From: Xenorhabdus cabanillasii
GTDB lineage: Bacteria > Pseudomonadota > Gammaproteobacteria > Enterobacterales > Enterobacteriaceae
Reading direction: 5' to 3'
DNA length: 64,000 nt
Assembly: GCF_003386665.1 (NCBI RefSeq)
Contig: NZ_QTUB01000001.1
Coordinates: forward strand, 3,720,001 to 3,784,000
Position numbers and translations under genes: made by a program. The notes beneath the pieces are model-generated. The model saw only the letters and a program-made list of their open reading frames with translations, did not search any database and had not been told where the DNA came from. The stretch's first letter is position 1. Each line of letters opens with the position of its first letter. Positions 18,165 through 27,662 of this stretch are shown one piece after another.

Positions 18165-20447
18165 TTATTTTCCCTTACGCTTTATACACATGACGTGATA
18201 GATACCATCAATAATCTCTGTTCCTTCCGTTTCATGCTCAAAGCCAGGGAATTCACGATCCCATTTTTGCAATGCATGCAGGTAACCAATTTGCGGGCTG
18301 TTTTTGTCACCGAAGTTTTCCCCTGACATCAACATGGGGATGCCGGGCGGATAAGGAATAATTGAGTTTGCCGCAATGCGATGGGGAAGTTTATCAAGTG
18401 CCACCAATTCCACATTATTGGTCACAATCGCCTGGTAAGCCGCCCGTGGTGTCATATCAATTTCAGGTAACTCAGCATAAGCCTGATTCAGTTTTTCACC
18501 CGGGTGATTCTTATGTAAGTAAGCGAACATTTTATCGCCTAGATCTTTTACCCCTAACTTGCCGTACACTTCCTGATGTTCGTTCACCAAATCAGGTAAT
18601 ACTTTACTCAAAGGTGTATTAGCATCGTAGTGATGTTTGAAGGAAAGTAAGGTATTCAGCAAAGTCCCCCATTTCCCTTTGGTAATTCCCATTGAAAACA
18701 GGAACATGATTTGAAAATCAGTCGTGCGCGTCGGGACAATACCATGTTGACTTAACCATGCTGTCACTAACGCTGCCGGTACACCCTGTTTTAGTAACTT
18801 ACCATTATCCCCCATACCCGGTGTCAGGATACTGACTTTGATCGGATCAAGCATACTCCAGTCATTGGGCAAATCCTCAAACCCATGCCAACTATCGCCC
18901 GGATTCATCGTCCAGCAGCTTTGTTCTTTGGTCAGTAACTGTCTTGGCGCATCTGCAAAAGCAATTTTCTTACCGGTCGCAGGATCTGTCACTTTCTCCT
19001 GATTCCAGGGTTTAAAAAACCAATCCCCCTTTTTACCAAAATCCCGATACAAACGCGCCAATGCCTGACGAAAATCGACTGCTTCCTCAATCACTTCCTG
19101 TGTCAAAGAATAACCGCTGTTACCATCCATCATTGAGACAGCAACGTCATTTGAAGCACAGATCGCATACAAAGGTGATGTCGTCGCATGCATCATATAG
19201 GCTTGATTAAATCTTGAGAAATCAATAGGATTCCGGCCATCACGTACATGAATGAAAGAGGCTTGCGAAAGTGCATTCAATAGTTTATGAGATGAATGGG
19301 TGGCAAAAACGGTCGGCCCTTTATGCTTTTTAGGATCACCCCGCATGGCATAATGATCATGATAGATAGGATTAAAACGGGCATAACCATACCATGCTTC
19401 ATCAAAATGTATTCTATCGACACTTTTATCCAGCAGGTTTTGCACATGTTTGGCGTTATAGCAAACACCGTCATAAGTACAATTTGTTACAACGGTATAA
19501 ACAGGTTTTTGCTTCACCCTATCTTTGGTCAGTGGGCTCTGTTTCAGCTTTCGCTGGAGTGTCTTCGTTTCCATTTCCTGTGGATAAATGGGGCCAATAA
19601 TGCCATATCGGTTACGGCTCGGCAGCATATAGACAGGCCTTGCTCCTGTCAGAATAAGCCCCTGCTCAATGGATTTATGACAATTACGGTCAATGATAAC
19701 GATGTCATCTTCAGTCATGCAGGCTTGCATTATCGTGCGGTTAGAACCCGATGTACCGACAATAACGGAATAAGAGTGGTCTGCACCAAATACTCTGGCT
19801 GCGTTTTTTTCACTCTCGCCAAATGCCCCGCTGTGATCCAACAACGATCCCAGTGAAGATCGCTCAATACCCATATCCGTACGAAAAAGATTCTCTCCGT
19901 AATAATCATGATAAATGCGGCCAACAGGTGTTTTATTAAACCCAACACCGCCCTGATGCCCCGGCGCTGCCCAGGAATATTCATAGACTTTTCTGTAATT
20001 CATCAAGGCTGACATCAATGGCGGTAATAATTGTTGACGATAACGGTGCATGGCTGCAATAGCTCTGCCGGCAATAAAATCTGAGGAATCCTCAAGTATC
20101 CAGGCAAATTCGGCTAACTGCTCCAACATCTCATGATTCAATAAAAATACAGTTTTTTCCCGATCGCTTAACAGAAATACCGGTACATTTTCCTGACGCT
20201 CAAATAGTTTATTCAGTAATTTTTGGATCTGCTGAAATAAGTCATCATCCATCAGTGCACAACTTACCATCAAACAATCAAACGGCTCGTTAGCTGCAAT
20301 CATCGTATAACTGTCATCAAAAGAGTCTGCGATAACAACTTCAATGTCCCGTTCAATTAATTTATCTGCCAAGCGGTGTACTGCATTTTCAATATAGTAG
20401 CTATGATGCCTTGTACCCACTTCGTTTTTTGCTATCAATACCTTCAT
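18165..20447 (-). CDS. adiA: Biodegradative arginine decarboxylase
   Basis: A 760-residue PLP-dependent group III decarboxylase colinear with E. coli AdiA (about 755 residues). It converts arginine to agmatine and CO2, consuming a cytoplasmic proton; with AdiC it forms the arginine-dependent acid-resistance system. The N-terminal response-regulator-like wing (1-130) is followed by the catalytic core with GTSGSNRTIMQA, HFDEAWYGYARFNP and the PLP lysine in HSSHKLLNALSQAS at about residue 386. The C-terminal domain ends FEHETEGTEIIDGIYHVMC. AGGAAAAC precedes the ATG. The gene directly precedes adiC; the AraC-type regulator adiY, which lies between them in E. coli, is absent. Confidence 0.95.
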   Translation of the reverse strand: MKVLIAKNEVGTRHHSYYIENAVHRLADKLIERDIEVVIADSFDDSYTMIAANEPFDCLMVSCALMDDDLFQQIQKLLNKLFERQENVPVFLLSDREKTVFLLNHEMLEQLAEFAWILEDSSDFIAGRAIAAMHRYRQQLLPPLMSALMNYRKVYEYSWAAPGHQGGVGFNKTPVGRIYHDYYGENLFRTDMGIERSSLGSLLDHSGAFGESEKNAARVFGADHSYSVIVGTSGSNRTIMQACMTEDDIVIIDRNCHKSIEQGLILTGARPVYMLPSRNRYGIIGPIYPQEMETKTLQRKLKQSPLTKDRVKQKPVYTVVTNCTYDGVCYNAKHVQNLLDKSVDRIHFDEAWYGYARFNPIYHDHYAMRGDPKKHKGPTVFATHSSHKLLNALSQASFIHVRDGRNPIDFSRFNQAYMMHATTSPLYAICASNDVAVSMMDGNSGYSLTQEVIEEAVDFRQALARLYRDFGKKGDWFFKPWNQEKVTDPATGKKIAFADAPRQLLTKEQSCWTMNPGDSWHGFEDLPNDWSMLDPIKVSILTPGMGDNGKLLKQGVPAALVTAWLSQHGIVPTRTTDFQIMFLFSMGITKGKWGTLLNTLLSFKHHYDANTPLSKVLPDLVNEHQEVYGKLGVKDLGDKMFAYLHKNHPGEKLNQAYAELPEIDMTPRAAYQAIVTNNVELVALDKLPHRIAANSIIPYPPGIPMLMSGENFGDKNSPQIGYLHALQKWDREFPGFEHETEGTEIIDGIYHVMCIKRKGK

Positions 20448-21131
20448 GATGTTTTCCTATCAAAATGACAAATGAACTTAGTGTTACCTGGCGCTTGCCA
20501 TAGAATGATTGACACAATCAGGAAAATTAAACGGCTATCACCGCTATAGCATTGCATCAAAATTATTTTTTACAGTGCTGTATGACCCGTAACATGAATA
20601 TCGATAATTTAATAACATTAACTAACTATTCGTGAGCATATAAGTTTCTAGCTTAAAATCACATTAGTTAAATATAGTGGTTATTTTTGATTGTGCAATC
20701 CAACGATAGTTATACCTGAGGGAGAATCAGCCATTGAAGTAGCGTAAAGGGCCATCAGCTATATACAAAGTTTAGTGACAAATTGCAGCGATAAAATGGT
20801 ATGCCTGATTACACAAGGCCGGACACTACAATCACTGACATGGCAGTTAAAAATAGTTAATTTACAGTAAGATACAACACAATGTCATCACCAGAATTAT
20901 AGTTATTCGGTGATTGATATTACAAAAAGAGCATATCAGTGTGGTTAACTGGGGTGTTGCAACCTATTATTTCATAAAATCTTATTGCCATAATAAAAAA
21001 CCCCAAAAAGGATTATATTTTAATATTGGATAGTATGCTCCAGGGACGGTAGCATTCTGCTAATGAGAAATCAGAAATAATCAAATCTGCTTATCTTAAT
21101 TTAGCTAAAAAAATAATAATGGGATCCGATT
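20448..21131. other. Long intergenic region between adiA and thioesterase gene
   Basis: Nearly 700 bases separate these divergent genes. No open frame, tRNA or clear repeat was found. It must contain the adiA promoter; its AT-rich character would suit silencing by H-NS, which is known for adi in E. coli, but no specific site can be shown. Confidence 0.4.
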
Positions 21132-21917
21132 GTGAACAAAGATTACTCCCCTTGTTTTATTAAACTCAACCATGTTTTTAATCCAAAAATCAGGGTATTT
21201 TGTTTTCCTTATGCCGGAGGTGGCAGCTCAACTTTTGTTGCTTTTGCCAGAAAAATCAGCGCAAACGTTGAATTTTTAGTTATTCAACCACCGGGTAAGG
21301 GAGCAAGATTCAAGGAAAAACCTTATGATAATATGAAGAGCCTGATTGAAGACTTATATGTTAATATTAAGCCACTATTGAATATACCATATATCTTTTT
21401 AGGACACAGTTTAGGCAGCCGGATAGCTTTTGAACTGTTAAGAAAAATCGATGCAGAATCATTACCATTACCCATTGAATTTATTGCCTCAGGTAGCAGA
21501 GGGCCACAAGTTTCTGCCATCCGAAAACCAATAAGTGCTCTGGAGGATAAAGAGTTTACTATTGCATTGCAGGAATTTGGGCGCGTTAATCAACAGATTA
21601 TTGACAATGATGAATTACTCTCGCTGATCTTACCTGCCATAAAGGCTGATTTTAAAATATCAGAAGAGTATTACTATTCTGGTACAGCATCTTTTGCTTG
21701 CCCTCTAACGGTATTCGGCGGAACAAATGATGCTCTGGTAGCAGAGCAAGAACTCTATTCCTGGTTTGATTTTTTCGAGCAGGATAAAAAAGTCATCATT
21801 TTTGAAGGCAGCCACTTCTTTATTGATGATAATAATGACCCGGTTATTGATGCTGTATCAAATATCCTTGAATCGAAAATATCCAGGCGCTCATATACGC
21901 TCCTATCAAGTGCTTAA
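21132..21917 (+). CDS. Type II thioesterase (stand-alone, NRPS/PKS-associated)
   Basis: A 261-residue alpha/beta hydrolase of the thioesterase II (GrsT-like) family. It shows VFCFPYAGGGSSTF near 22-35, the nucleophile elbow GHSLGS with Ser93, Asp200 in GGTND and His228 in EGSHFF, giving a complete catalytic triad. Such enzymes clear mis-primed acyl groups from carrier proteins of non-ribosomal peptide or polyketide synthetases, or release products. The start is GTG at 21132 with only a weak ribosome site. No synthetase gene lies within the window, so it either serves a distant cluster or is a relic. Confidence 0.85.
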   Translation: MNKDYSPCFIKLNHVFNPKIRVFCFPYAGGGSSTFVAFARKISANVEFLVIQPPGKGARFKEKPYDNMKSLIEDLYVNIKPLLNIPYIFLGHSLGSRIAFELLRKIDAESLPLPIEFIASGSRGPQVSAIRKPISALEDKEFTIALQEFGRVNQQIIDNDELLSLILPAIKADFKISEEYYYSGTASFACPLTVFGGTNDALVAEQELYSWFDFFEQDKKVIIFEGSHFFIDDNNDPVIDAVSNILESKISRRSYTLLSSA

Positions 21918-22023
21918 CTCATGCTCTGTAAGAGAACAAATTCCTGGTCACATAATAGTCTATGCTTCTGGGAATGCGTTCTCTTGCCATCGTGATACAA
22001 CTCGAAATCTATTGGGCATATCA
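21917..22023 (-). repeat. ERIC-like intergenic repeat (degenerate, inverted)
   Basis: Read on the minus strand this shows the ERIC order: a GCCCAAT-type end, AACTCG in place of the CTTGAA box, a CGCATTCCC core, AGCATAGACTATTATGTGACC, then a degraded second half. The element starts at the stop codon of the thioesterase gene. Confidence 0.6.
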
Positions 22024-22165
22024 TAAGAAGCTCAAGATTATTTTTCAAATCACATGCACACTATCTATATTTTTGTGCTGGCACGAAAATAAATAAGCTA
22101 TCCTTTTATTTTTCCTTTCAAAACAGAGGATTTAAAAGGTGAAAGAATAAAAAAATAATGTTAAA

Positions 22166-22472
22166 CAGGCTATAATATTTATACTGGCGATTTTACTCAG
22201 ATAATCATCATTGAATTGGGATTTTTCCTGATTGAAAGCTATGCCATTCCTGATGCGCTTTTAAATCCTGTTTCAATGATTGGAACGCAAAGCCTGCATA
22301 TTGAGCCAAAAGTACCCTGGGAAAATATTTTGCGGCTGTTTATGGCTTATTTCTACAAGCGATCTTTTTTATTGCTATCGGATTAGTGGTTACACCATTC
22401 GTTCATCGTATACTGCATAGCTGGCATATTGATGAGGATGAGGGCGATGAAGACGAAAATAAGAAGAAATAA
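22166..22472 (+). pseudogene. Remnant of a membrane protein (frameshifted)
   Basis: Two overlapping frames together encode one plausible protein end. The first gives IELGFFLIESYAIPDALLNPVSMIGTQ and then VPWENILRLFMAYF; after a +1-type shift near 22355 a second frame gives LQAIFFIAIGLVVTPFVHRILHSW and an acidic tail DEDEGDEDENKKK ending at 22472. The hydrophobic segments point to an inner-membrane protein. No start codon survives and the family was not recognised. Confidence 0.45.
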
Positions 22473-22613
22473 TTCATAATTCTTACTTTATGCTGCGCCG
22501 TACCAGCAAATTATTGTGATAAATATGGCAATTACGACAAAGCGAAATAGCTCTTACTCAATCATATTGGTATAAAATTTCAAATAATCATCTCAGATAT
22601 ATAAGGCAGAATA

Positions 22614-23018
22614 ATGAATAAAGGTAATTGCCTGTGTGGTGCAGTAGAAATAAAAACCAACCAAAGTATCGAAAATATCAATGCCTGCCACTGTGAAACA
22701 TGCCAGAAATGGAATGGAGGCCCGTTTTTATCTGTAGATTGCAAAAACGATTTGCAAGTAACGAGTGGTAATGAAAATGTTTCAACCTATCCATCCTCAG
22801 AGTGGGCAGAGCGGGCTTTCTGTAAGAACTGTGGAACTCACCTCTTTTACCACCTGCATCAACCCAGTACTTATATTGTCCCAGTGGCACTATTTGAAAA
22901 TAGTAACTCAGGAAAATTATCTACGCAGATCTATGTCGACAGCAAACCCGGCTATTACAACTTTGTTGAAAAAACACCAATGTTGACTGAACAAGATATT
23001 CTTAACTTATTTAAATAA
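22614..23018 (+). CDS. GFA-family (CENP-V/Gfa fold) zinc protein
   Basis: A 134-residue protein of the glutathione-dependent formaldehyde-activating family fold. Zinc ligands are visible as Cys6 and Cys8 (CLC), Cys25, Cys27 and Cys30 (CHCETC) and Cys70/Cys73 (CKNC). True Gfa speeds formation of S-hydroxymethylglutathione, but most short GFA proteins have no proven substrate. It is monocistronic, with a terminator right behind. Confidence 0.8.
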   Translation: MNKGNCLCGAVEIKTNQSIENINACHCETCQKWNGGPFLSVDCKNDLQVTSGNENVSTYPSSEWAERAFCKNCGTHLFYHLHQPSTYIVPVALFENSNSGKLSTQIYVDSKPGYYNFVEKTPMLTEQDILNLFK

Positions 23019-23026
23019 CCATTAGT

Positions 23027-23055
23027 ATGAGGGGAAATTCCCCCTCATTGTATTT
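23027..23055 (+). terminator. Terminator of the GFA-family gene
   Basis: ATGAGGGG (23027-23034) pairs with CCCCTCAT (23041-23048) across an AAATTC spacer that can extend the stem, followed by TGTATTTTT. It lies nine bases after the stop codon. Confidence 0.75.
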
Positions 23056-23326
23056 TTCAAGACAAATAAGTTTTATAACAAATACATCTCACAAAAGATA
23101 ATTGCTTTTACATTTATTCTATTGATATGTAACAATTTTCTTTCTGTTTTACACTAATCCCCGTATAATATAGTCTTTATCAAGAACAATTTAATTTGAC
23201 TTGGGCGTCAAAGTGATTCCATGTCGAATTATATTATAAAAATCATAAAGATAAATTCAGTGCTTCCATTGGATTTTCTTAATTTATCACTATTTTCAGT
23301 AGGAATTACGTTGGTGGAGAAGTTGT
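23056..23326. other. Promoter region of uvrY
   Basis: No gene was seen. The AT-rich stretch presumably carries the uvrY promoter; no box was distinct enough to define. Confidence 0.35.
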
Positions 23327-23986
23327 TTGATTAATGTTTTATTAGTTGATGATCACGAACTAGTTCGCATTGGCGTGAAAGGCATACTTGATGACGTGCG
23401 GGGAATTAAAGTTATAGGAGAAGCCAGTAGCGGAGAAGATGCCGTTAAATGGTGCAGGTCAAACAACACGGATGTCGTTATGATGGATATGGGAATGCCG
23501 GGAATAGGAGGCCTTGAAGCCGCGAAAAAGATCATCCGTTATTCACCGGATACCCGCGTAATTATGTTGACTATCCATACAGACAGTTACCTGCCGACAA
23601 AAGTTATGCAGGCCGGAGTCAGAGGGTATTTAAGTAAAGCAGCAACTCCTCAGGATATGATCAACGCTATCCGAACGGTTTATGCAGGGCAACGTTATAT
23701 CTCTCCTGATATTGCCCAACAGATGGCACTCGATCAGCTATCCCCGCAAAAAGAGAACCCGCTGGATGAACTGTCTGAGCGAGAACTCCAGATCATGACA
23801 ATGATAACTCAGGGTAAAAAGGTGAATGAGATATCGACGTTACTCAACCTCAGTCCGAAAACAGTAAATAGCTACCGCTATAGGATGTTTAACAAACTGA
23901 ATATCAAGGGTGATGTAGAATTAACTCATATAGCAATACGCTGTGGTTTGCTTGATACACCCAATATGATAAATCATAGTGGATGA
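23327..23986 (+). CDS. uvrY: Response regulator of the BarA-UvrY (GacA) two-component system
   Basis: A 219-residue NarL/FixJ-type regulator. The receiver domain has the acidic pair Asp8/Asp9, phospho-acceptor Asp54 in VMMDMGMPG, Thr82 and Lys104 in YLSKAATP; the C-terminal LuxR-type helix-turn-helix is at about 150-205 (LSERELQIMTMI...LNLSPKTVNSYRYRMFNKL). Phosphorylated UvrY turns on csrB/csrC small RNAs and thereby controls secondary metabolism, motility and virulence. The start is TTG at 23327, the same rare start known for enterobacterial uvrY. It is cotranscribed with uvrC 23 bases downstream. Confidence 0.95.
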   Translation: MINVLLVDDHELVRIGVKGILDDVRGIKVIGEASSGEDAVKWCRSNNTDVVMMDMGMPGIGGLEAAKKIIRYSPDTRVIMLTIHTDSYLPTKVMQAGVRGYLSKAATPQDMINAIRTVYAGQRYISPDIAQQMALDQLSPQKENPLDELSERELQIMTMITQGKKVNEISTLLNLSPKTVNSYRYRMFNKLNIKGDVELTHIAIRCGLLDTPNMINHSG

Positions 23987-24009
23987 TAAACAGTGATGGG
24001 CGGTAAATC

Positions 24010-25842
24010 GTGGCAGAGCAATTTGATTCAAAGGCATTCTTAAAAACAGTAACCAGTCAGCCAGGTGTTTATCGGATGTATGATACCACTGGTACAGTAA
24101 TTTATGTCGGTAAGGCCAAAGATCTGAAAAAGCGGCTATCCAGCTATTTTCGTGCACAAGTTGGCAGCCGCAAAACAGAATCACTGGTGAAAAATATCTC
24201 TCAAATTGATGTCACCATAACTCATACAGAGACGGAAGCACTCCTACTTGAACACAACTACATCAAACTTTATCAGCCCCGTTACAATGTATTACTGCGG
24301 GACGATAAGTCTTACCCGTATATTTTCTTAAGTGGTGACATACACCCTCGTCTGGCCATATACCGTGGAGCCAAACATGCTAAGGGGGAATATTTTGGGC
24401 CATTTCCAAACTCCCATGCAGTACGTGACACATTAGCACTTTTGCAAAAATTATTTCCCATTCGCCAATGTGAAGACAGCGTATACCGCAATCGTTCCCG
24501 CCCCTGCCTGCAATACCAGATTGGCCGCTGCCTTGCCCCTTGTGTCAAAGGGTTTGTGACAGATGAAGAGTATCAACAACAGGCAGAATACGTCCGCCTG
24601 TTTCTGTCCGGCAAAGACCAGCAGGTACTGACCAAGCTGATTAAAAGAATGGAAGATGCAAGCAAGCAGCTTCACTTTGAAGACGCAGCCCGTTACCGTG
24701 ATCAGATTCAAGCTGTCCGGCAAGTTACTGAACGGCAATTTGTCTCTGGTGGAGAGGATGATTTGGATGCTATCAGTGTTGCTTTTGACGCAGGCATGGC
24801 ATGTGTACATGTTTTATTCATTCGTCAGGGCAAAATTTTGGGTAGCCGCAGTTACTATCCCAAAATCCCAATCGGTACTAAATTAGATGAAGTAGTACAA
24901 ACTTTTCTTGGTCAGTTTTATCTTCAGGGCAGCCAGAACAGGACATTACCAACAGAGATCTTATTGGACTTTTCATTACCTGAGAAAGAATTACTGGAAA
25001 GCTCCCTTTCTTCCTTATCCGGCAGAAAAGTTCATATTCAACCGCGCCCAAGAGGTGACAGAGCCCGCTACCTTAAACTGGCACGCACCAATGCAGCCAC
25101 TGCATTAGCCACTAAACTTTCCCAACAATCGACAATTCACCAACGCCTGGCTGCACTTGCTGAATTTGCAGGCATTAAAAAAATTCACAGAATGGAATGC
25201 TTCGACATCAGCCATACTATGGGTGAACAAACTGTTGCATCCTGTGTTGTATTTGATAGTAATGGCCCAGTACGTTCTGAATATCGTCGCTATAACATAA
25301 CGGGAATAACAGCAGGAGATGACTATGCTGCGATGAATCAGGTCTTGCGTCGTCGATACAGCAAAGCGATTGATTCAGCCAAAATCCCTGACATTATTTT
25401 TATTGATGGCGGCAAAGGACAGCTAACGCAAGCAATAGAAGTTTTCCGTTCATTAAATGTCGAATGGGATAAAGAACATCCCAAACTGATTGGTGTAGCA
25501 AAAGGGAGTGACCGTAAAGCAGGTTTGGAGACTCTATTCTTCACAGCAGAAAGCGAAGGCATTGCTCTTCCTCCTGACTCACCGGCATTACACGTCATTC
25601 AACACATTCGTGATGAATCTCATCACCACGCTATAACAGGTCATCGTCAACGCCGGGAAAAAGTGAAGAAGACCAGCACACTGGAATCTATAGAAGGAAT
25701 TGGGCCAAAACGTCGGCAAATGCTGTTAAAATATATGGGAGGATTACAGCCTTTACGCAACGCAAGTGTAGAAGAGATCGCAAAAGTACCTTCTATCTCT
25801 TATTCACTGGCAGAAAAAATCTATAATGCGTTGAAACACTAA
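24010..25842 (+). CDS. uvrC: Excinuclease ABC subunit C
   Basis: A 610-residue protein colinear with E. coli UvrC. With UvrB it makes the two incisions flanking bulky DNA lesions. The N-terminal GIY-YIG nuclease domain (GVYRMYD...[14 protein letters not shown], about 18-45) makes the 3' cut; the UVR motif ([15 protein letters not shown] near 220) contacts UvrB; the RNase H-like domain ([12 protein letters not shown] and IDGGKGQL) makes the 5' cut; a helix-hairpin-helix pair ([30 protein letters not shown]) ends the protein. The start is GTG. Confidence 0.97.
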   Translation: MAEQFDSKAFLKTVTSQPGVYRMYDTTGTVIYVGKAKDLKKRLSSYFRAQVGSRKTESLVKNISQIDVTITHTETEALLLEHNYIKLYQPRYNVLLRDDKSYPYIFLSGDIHPRLAIYRGAKHAKGEYFGPFPNSHAVRDTLALLQKLFPIRQCEDSVYRNRSRPCLQYQIGRCLAPCVKGFVTDEEYQQQAEYVRLFLSGKDQQVLTKLIKRMEDASKQLHFEDAARYRDQIQAVRQVTERQFVSGGEDDLDAISVAFDAGMACVHVLFIRQGKILGSRSYYPKIPIGTKLDEVVQTFLGQFYLQGSQNRTLPTEILLDFSLPEKELLESSLSSLSGRKVHIQPRPRGDRARYLKLARTNAATALATKLSQQSTIHQRLAALAEFAGIKKIHRMECFDISHTMGEQTVASCVVFDSNGPVRSEYRRYNITGITAGDDYAAMNQVLRRRYSKAIDSAKIPDIIFIDGGKGQLTQAIEVFRSLNVEWDKEHPKLIGVAKGSDRKAGLETLFFTAESEGIALPPDSPALHVIQHIRDESHHHAITGHRQRREKVKKTSTLESIEGIGPKRRQMLLKYMGGLQPLRNASVEEIAKVPSISYSLAEKIYNALKH

Positions 25843-25898
25843 GAGTATTGATGCACCATACTGATAAACTTTACATGGCCAGATAGTTACTAAGCATT

Positions 25899-26447
25899 AT
25901 GCAATTAAATATTCCAACATGGCTTACCCTATTTCGTATTGCCTTAATCCCGTTCTTTGTTTTGGCGTTTTATCTGCCTTTTCAATGGGCACCGATGTTA
26001 TGCGCCATCATCTTTATTATCGCTGCTGCAACAGATTGGTTTGATGGTTTTCTTGCCCGCTTATGGAAACAGACAACACGTTTTGGTGCATTTCTTGATC
26101 CAGTTGCAGATAAAGTAATGGTTGCTACCGCATTGGTACTGATAACTGAGCATTATCACTCTTGGTGGATAACATTACCGACAGCAACAATGATTGCACG
26201 AGAGATCATTATCTCTTCCCTTCGGGAATGGATGGCTGAATTAGGAAAACGCAGCAGTGTAGCAGTTTCCTGGATGGGAAAAGTCAAAACAACAGCGCAG
26301 ATGGCTGCATTGGTTGCTTTATTATGGCGTCCTAATGTTGAATTAGAAGTCGGTGGATTCATCTTATTATACGCTGCTGCAATCTTAACATTCTGGTCAA
26401 TGTTTCAATATTTGAGCGCCGCATGGTGTGATTTGCGTGAAACATGA
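25899..26447 (+). CDS. pgsA: CDP-diacylglycerol-glycerol-3-phosphate 3-phosphatidyltransferase
   Basis: A 182-residue inner-membrane enzyme making phosphatidylglycerophosphate, the committed step to phosphatidylglycerol and cardiolipin. The CDP-alcohol phosphotransferase motif D-G-x2-A-R-x8-G-x3-D-x3-D is complete at about residues 46-71 ([10 protein letters not shown]...GAFLDPVAD). Several transmembrane helices surround it. The order uvrY-uvrC-pgsA followed by tRNA genes is as in E. coli. Confidence 0.95.
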   Translation: MQLNIPTWLTLFRIALIPFFVLAFYLPFQWAPMLCAIIFIIAAATDWFDGFLARLWKQTTRFGAFLDPVADKVMVATALVLITEHYHSWWITLPTATMIAREIIISSLREWMAELGKRSSVAVSWMGKVKTTAQMAALVALLWRPNVELEVGGFILLYAAAILTFWSMFQYLSAAWCDLRET

Positions 26448-26592
26448 TCTAAACGACGCAAAAATCACCGAACGAACAAGTTTTATAAATAATTGTGTTG
26501 ACTCATTTCGTGAAATAAGTAGAATGCAACGCATCGAACGGCACATGAGGTTTACGAAATAAGTTAAGTAAATCAAGCGGTTCGAAAGAAAA

Positions 26593-26668
<76 letters not shown>

Positions 26669-26673
26669 GAAAA

Positions 26674-26747
26674 GGCGCGTTGGCAGAGTGGCCATGCAGC
26701 GGATTGCAAATCCGTCCACCTCGGTTCGACTCCGGGACGCGCCTCCA
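26674..26747 (+). tRNA. cysT: tRNA-Cys (GCA)
   Basis: A 74-nt cloverleaf with acceptor stem GGCGCGT/ACGCGCC, anticodon GCA in ATTGCAAAT, T-loop GGTTCGACTCC and encoded CCA. Only five bases separate it from tRNA-Gly, so the three tRNAs share one precursor. Confidence 0.97.
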
Positions 26748-26753
26748 GATTCA

Positions 26754-26840
26754 GCCCAGGTGGTGAAATCGGTAGACACAAGGGATTTAAAATCCCTCGG
26801 CCTTAAGGCTGTGCGGGTTCAAGTCCCGCCCTGGGCACCA
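26754..26840 (+). tRNA. leuZ: tRNA-Leu (UAA), bordering the phage island
   Basis: An 87-nt class II tRNA with long variable arm (CTCGGCCTTAAGGCTGTG), anticodon TAA in ATTTAAAAT, and encoded CCA. Its 3' end and the following terminator are repeated in inverted orientation at 49186-49272. The phage-derived island starts right after it, so it is the presumed integration site. Confidence 0.97.
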
Positions 26841-26910
26841 AATAAAAACTTTCTGGTAAAACAGTGAGTTAGGGAATAAAAAGAGCCACCGCAAGGTGGC
26901 TTTTTTCTTT
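26821..26910 (+). repeat. Long inverted repeat, left copy (tRNA-Leu 3' end plus terminator)
   Basis: About 90 bases from the T-arm of tRNA-Leu through its terminator match, in inverted orientation, 49186-49272. A central block of 33 bases (from the AAAACAGTGAG at 26858 to GAGCCACC at 26890) is identical in both. The two copies bracket the 22-kb phage tail region. A candidate attachment site, though att repeats of an integrated phage are normally direct. Confidence 0.8.
26884..26906 (+). terminator. Terminator of the tRNA operon
   Basis: AGCCACC pairs with GGTGGCT across a GCAA tetraloop-like spacer, followed by six T residues (26901-26906). It ends the Gly-Cys-Leu tRNA transcript. Confidence 0.85.
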
Positions 26911-27044
26911 GATAAAAATCACATTTCACTATTAGTTCACTATATCTTTTCACTATATTTTTTGACCTCCGGTTTAAGAACCCCATTCCCATTTCAAAAC
27001 CCCAAAGCTGCTAAAAATCTCCATATTTATAAGAAACCCACTAT

Positions 27045-27062
27045 CAGGGGCTATCGCCCCTG
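27045..27062 (-). terminator. Terminator of the left tail operon
   Basis: CAGGGGC (27045-27051) pairs with GCCCCTG (27056-27062) just beyond the stop codon of the tail fibre assembly gene; a modest T-rich stretch follows on the minus strand. Confidence 0.5.
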
Positions 27063-27065
27063 TCC

Positions 27066-27662
27066 TTACTTCGGCGGTTCCGGCCAGTGGATATCGGGGG
27101 CGGTGGAACAGTCTACGCGGTTGAGTAGCACACGGTATTTACGCCATGCCGTAAAGGCGGATTTCTCGGCCTCGATGGCCATGTCGAGGTCAATCGCGTC
27201 CTGTAATGGTGCGATAGCCATGTCTGCCTGCTGTCGCAGGAATGATTTTTGCTGTTCCGCTTGCCTGACCTGATCCGCCTGTAGTGCCAGTTTATCTGTT
27301 ACCCACCGCTTACCCTCCCATTTATCGAATGGGGTAGCGGGTGCATCTGGGGTTGTGCCCAATGGATAATCACCCAGGTCTTCAACGACTTGTGCTATCC
27401 CCGTTTCAGTGTTATATACCGTTTCACCACGGTGATCAGCAACGTATTCCCACGCGGATAAATCAGCCGTTCGGCAAATCGCATAACCGGCCTTACTTTC
27501 ACCCGGTGCATCCGCGCAAGAATGCGCCGGCAGCCCGACGCCGACCGGTAAGAATTCCACCGAGGTAGAAAAATATTCACGCGATTCGCTCGTGTAATTG
27601 TACACGGTGACATTACCCGCCACGATTGCGTTGAATTCGCTATTCAATACGGCTTGAGTCAT
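27066..27662 (-). CDS. Tail fibre assembly protein (Tfa family)
   Basis: A 198-residue cytoplasmic chaperone of the Caudovirales tail-fibre-assembly family. The hallmark C-terminal part is clear (long helix DQVRQAEQQKSFLRQQADMAIAPLQDAIDL, then KYRVLLNRVDCSTAPDIHWPEPPK). Tfa proteins help fold, and may stay bound to, the distal fibre. The gene abuts the fibre gene by a one-base overlap and closes the operon. Confidence 0.9.
   Translation of the reverse strand: MTQAVLNSEFNAIVAGNVTVYNYTSESREYFSTSVEFLPVGVGLPAHSCADAPGESKAGYAICRTADLSAWEYVADHRGETVYNTETGIAQVVEDLGDYPLGTTPDAPATPFDKWEGKRWVTDKLALQADQVRQAEQQKSFLRQQADMAIAPLQDAIDLDMAIEAEKSAFTAWRKYRVLLNRVDCSTAPDIHWPEPPK

Noticed and set aside
19296..19856. 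Plus-strand open frame of 186 codons inside adiA
   Set aside because: It is the complement of highly conserved adiA sequence; no ribosome site or homology supports it.
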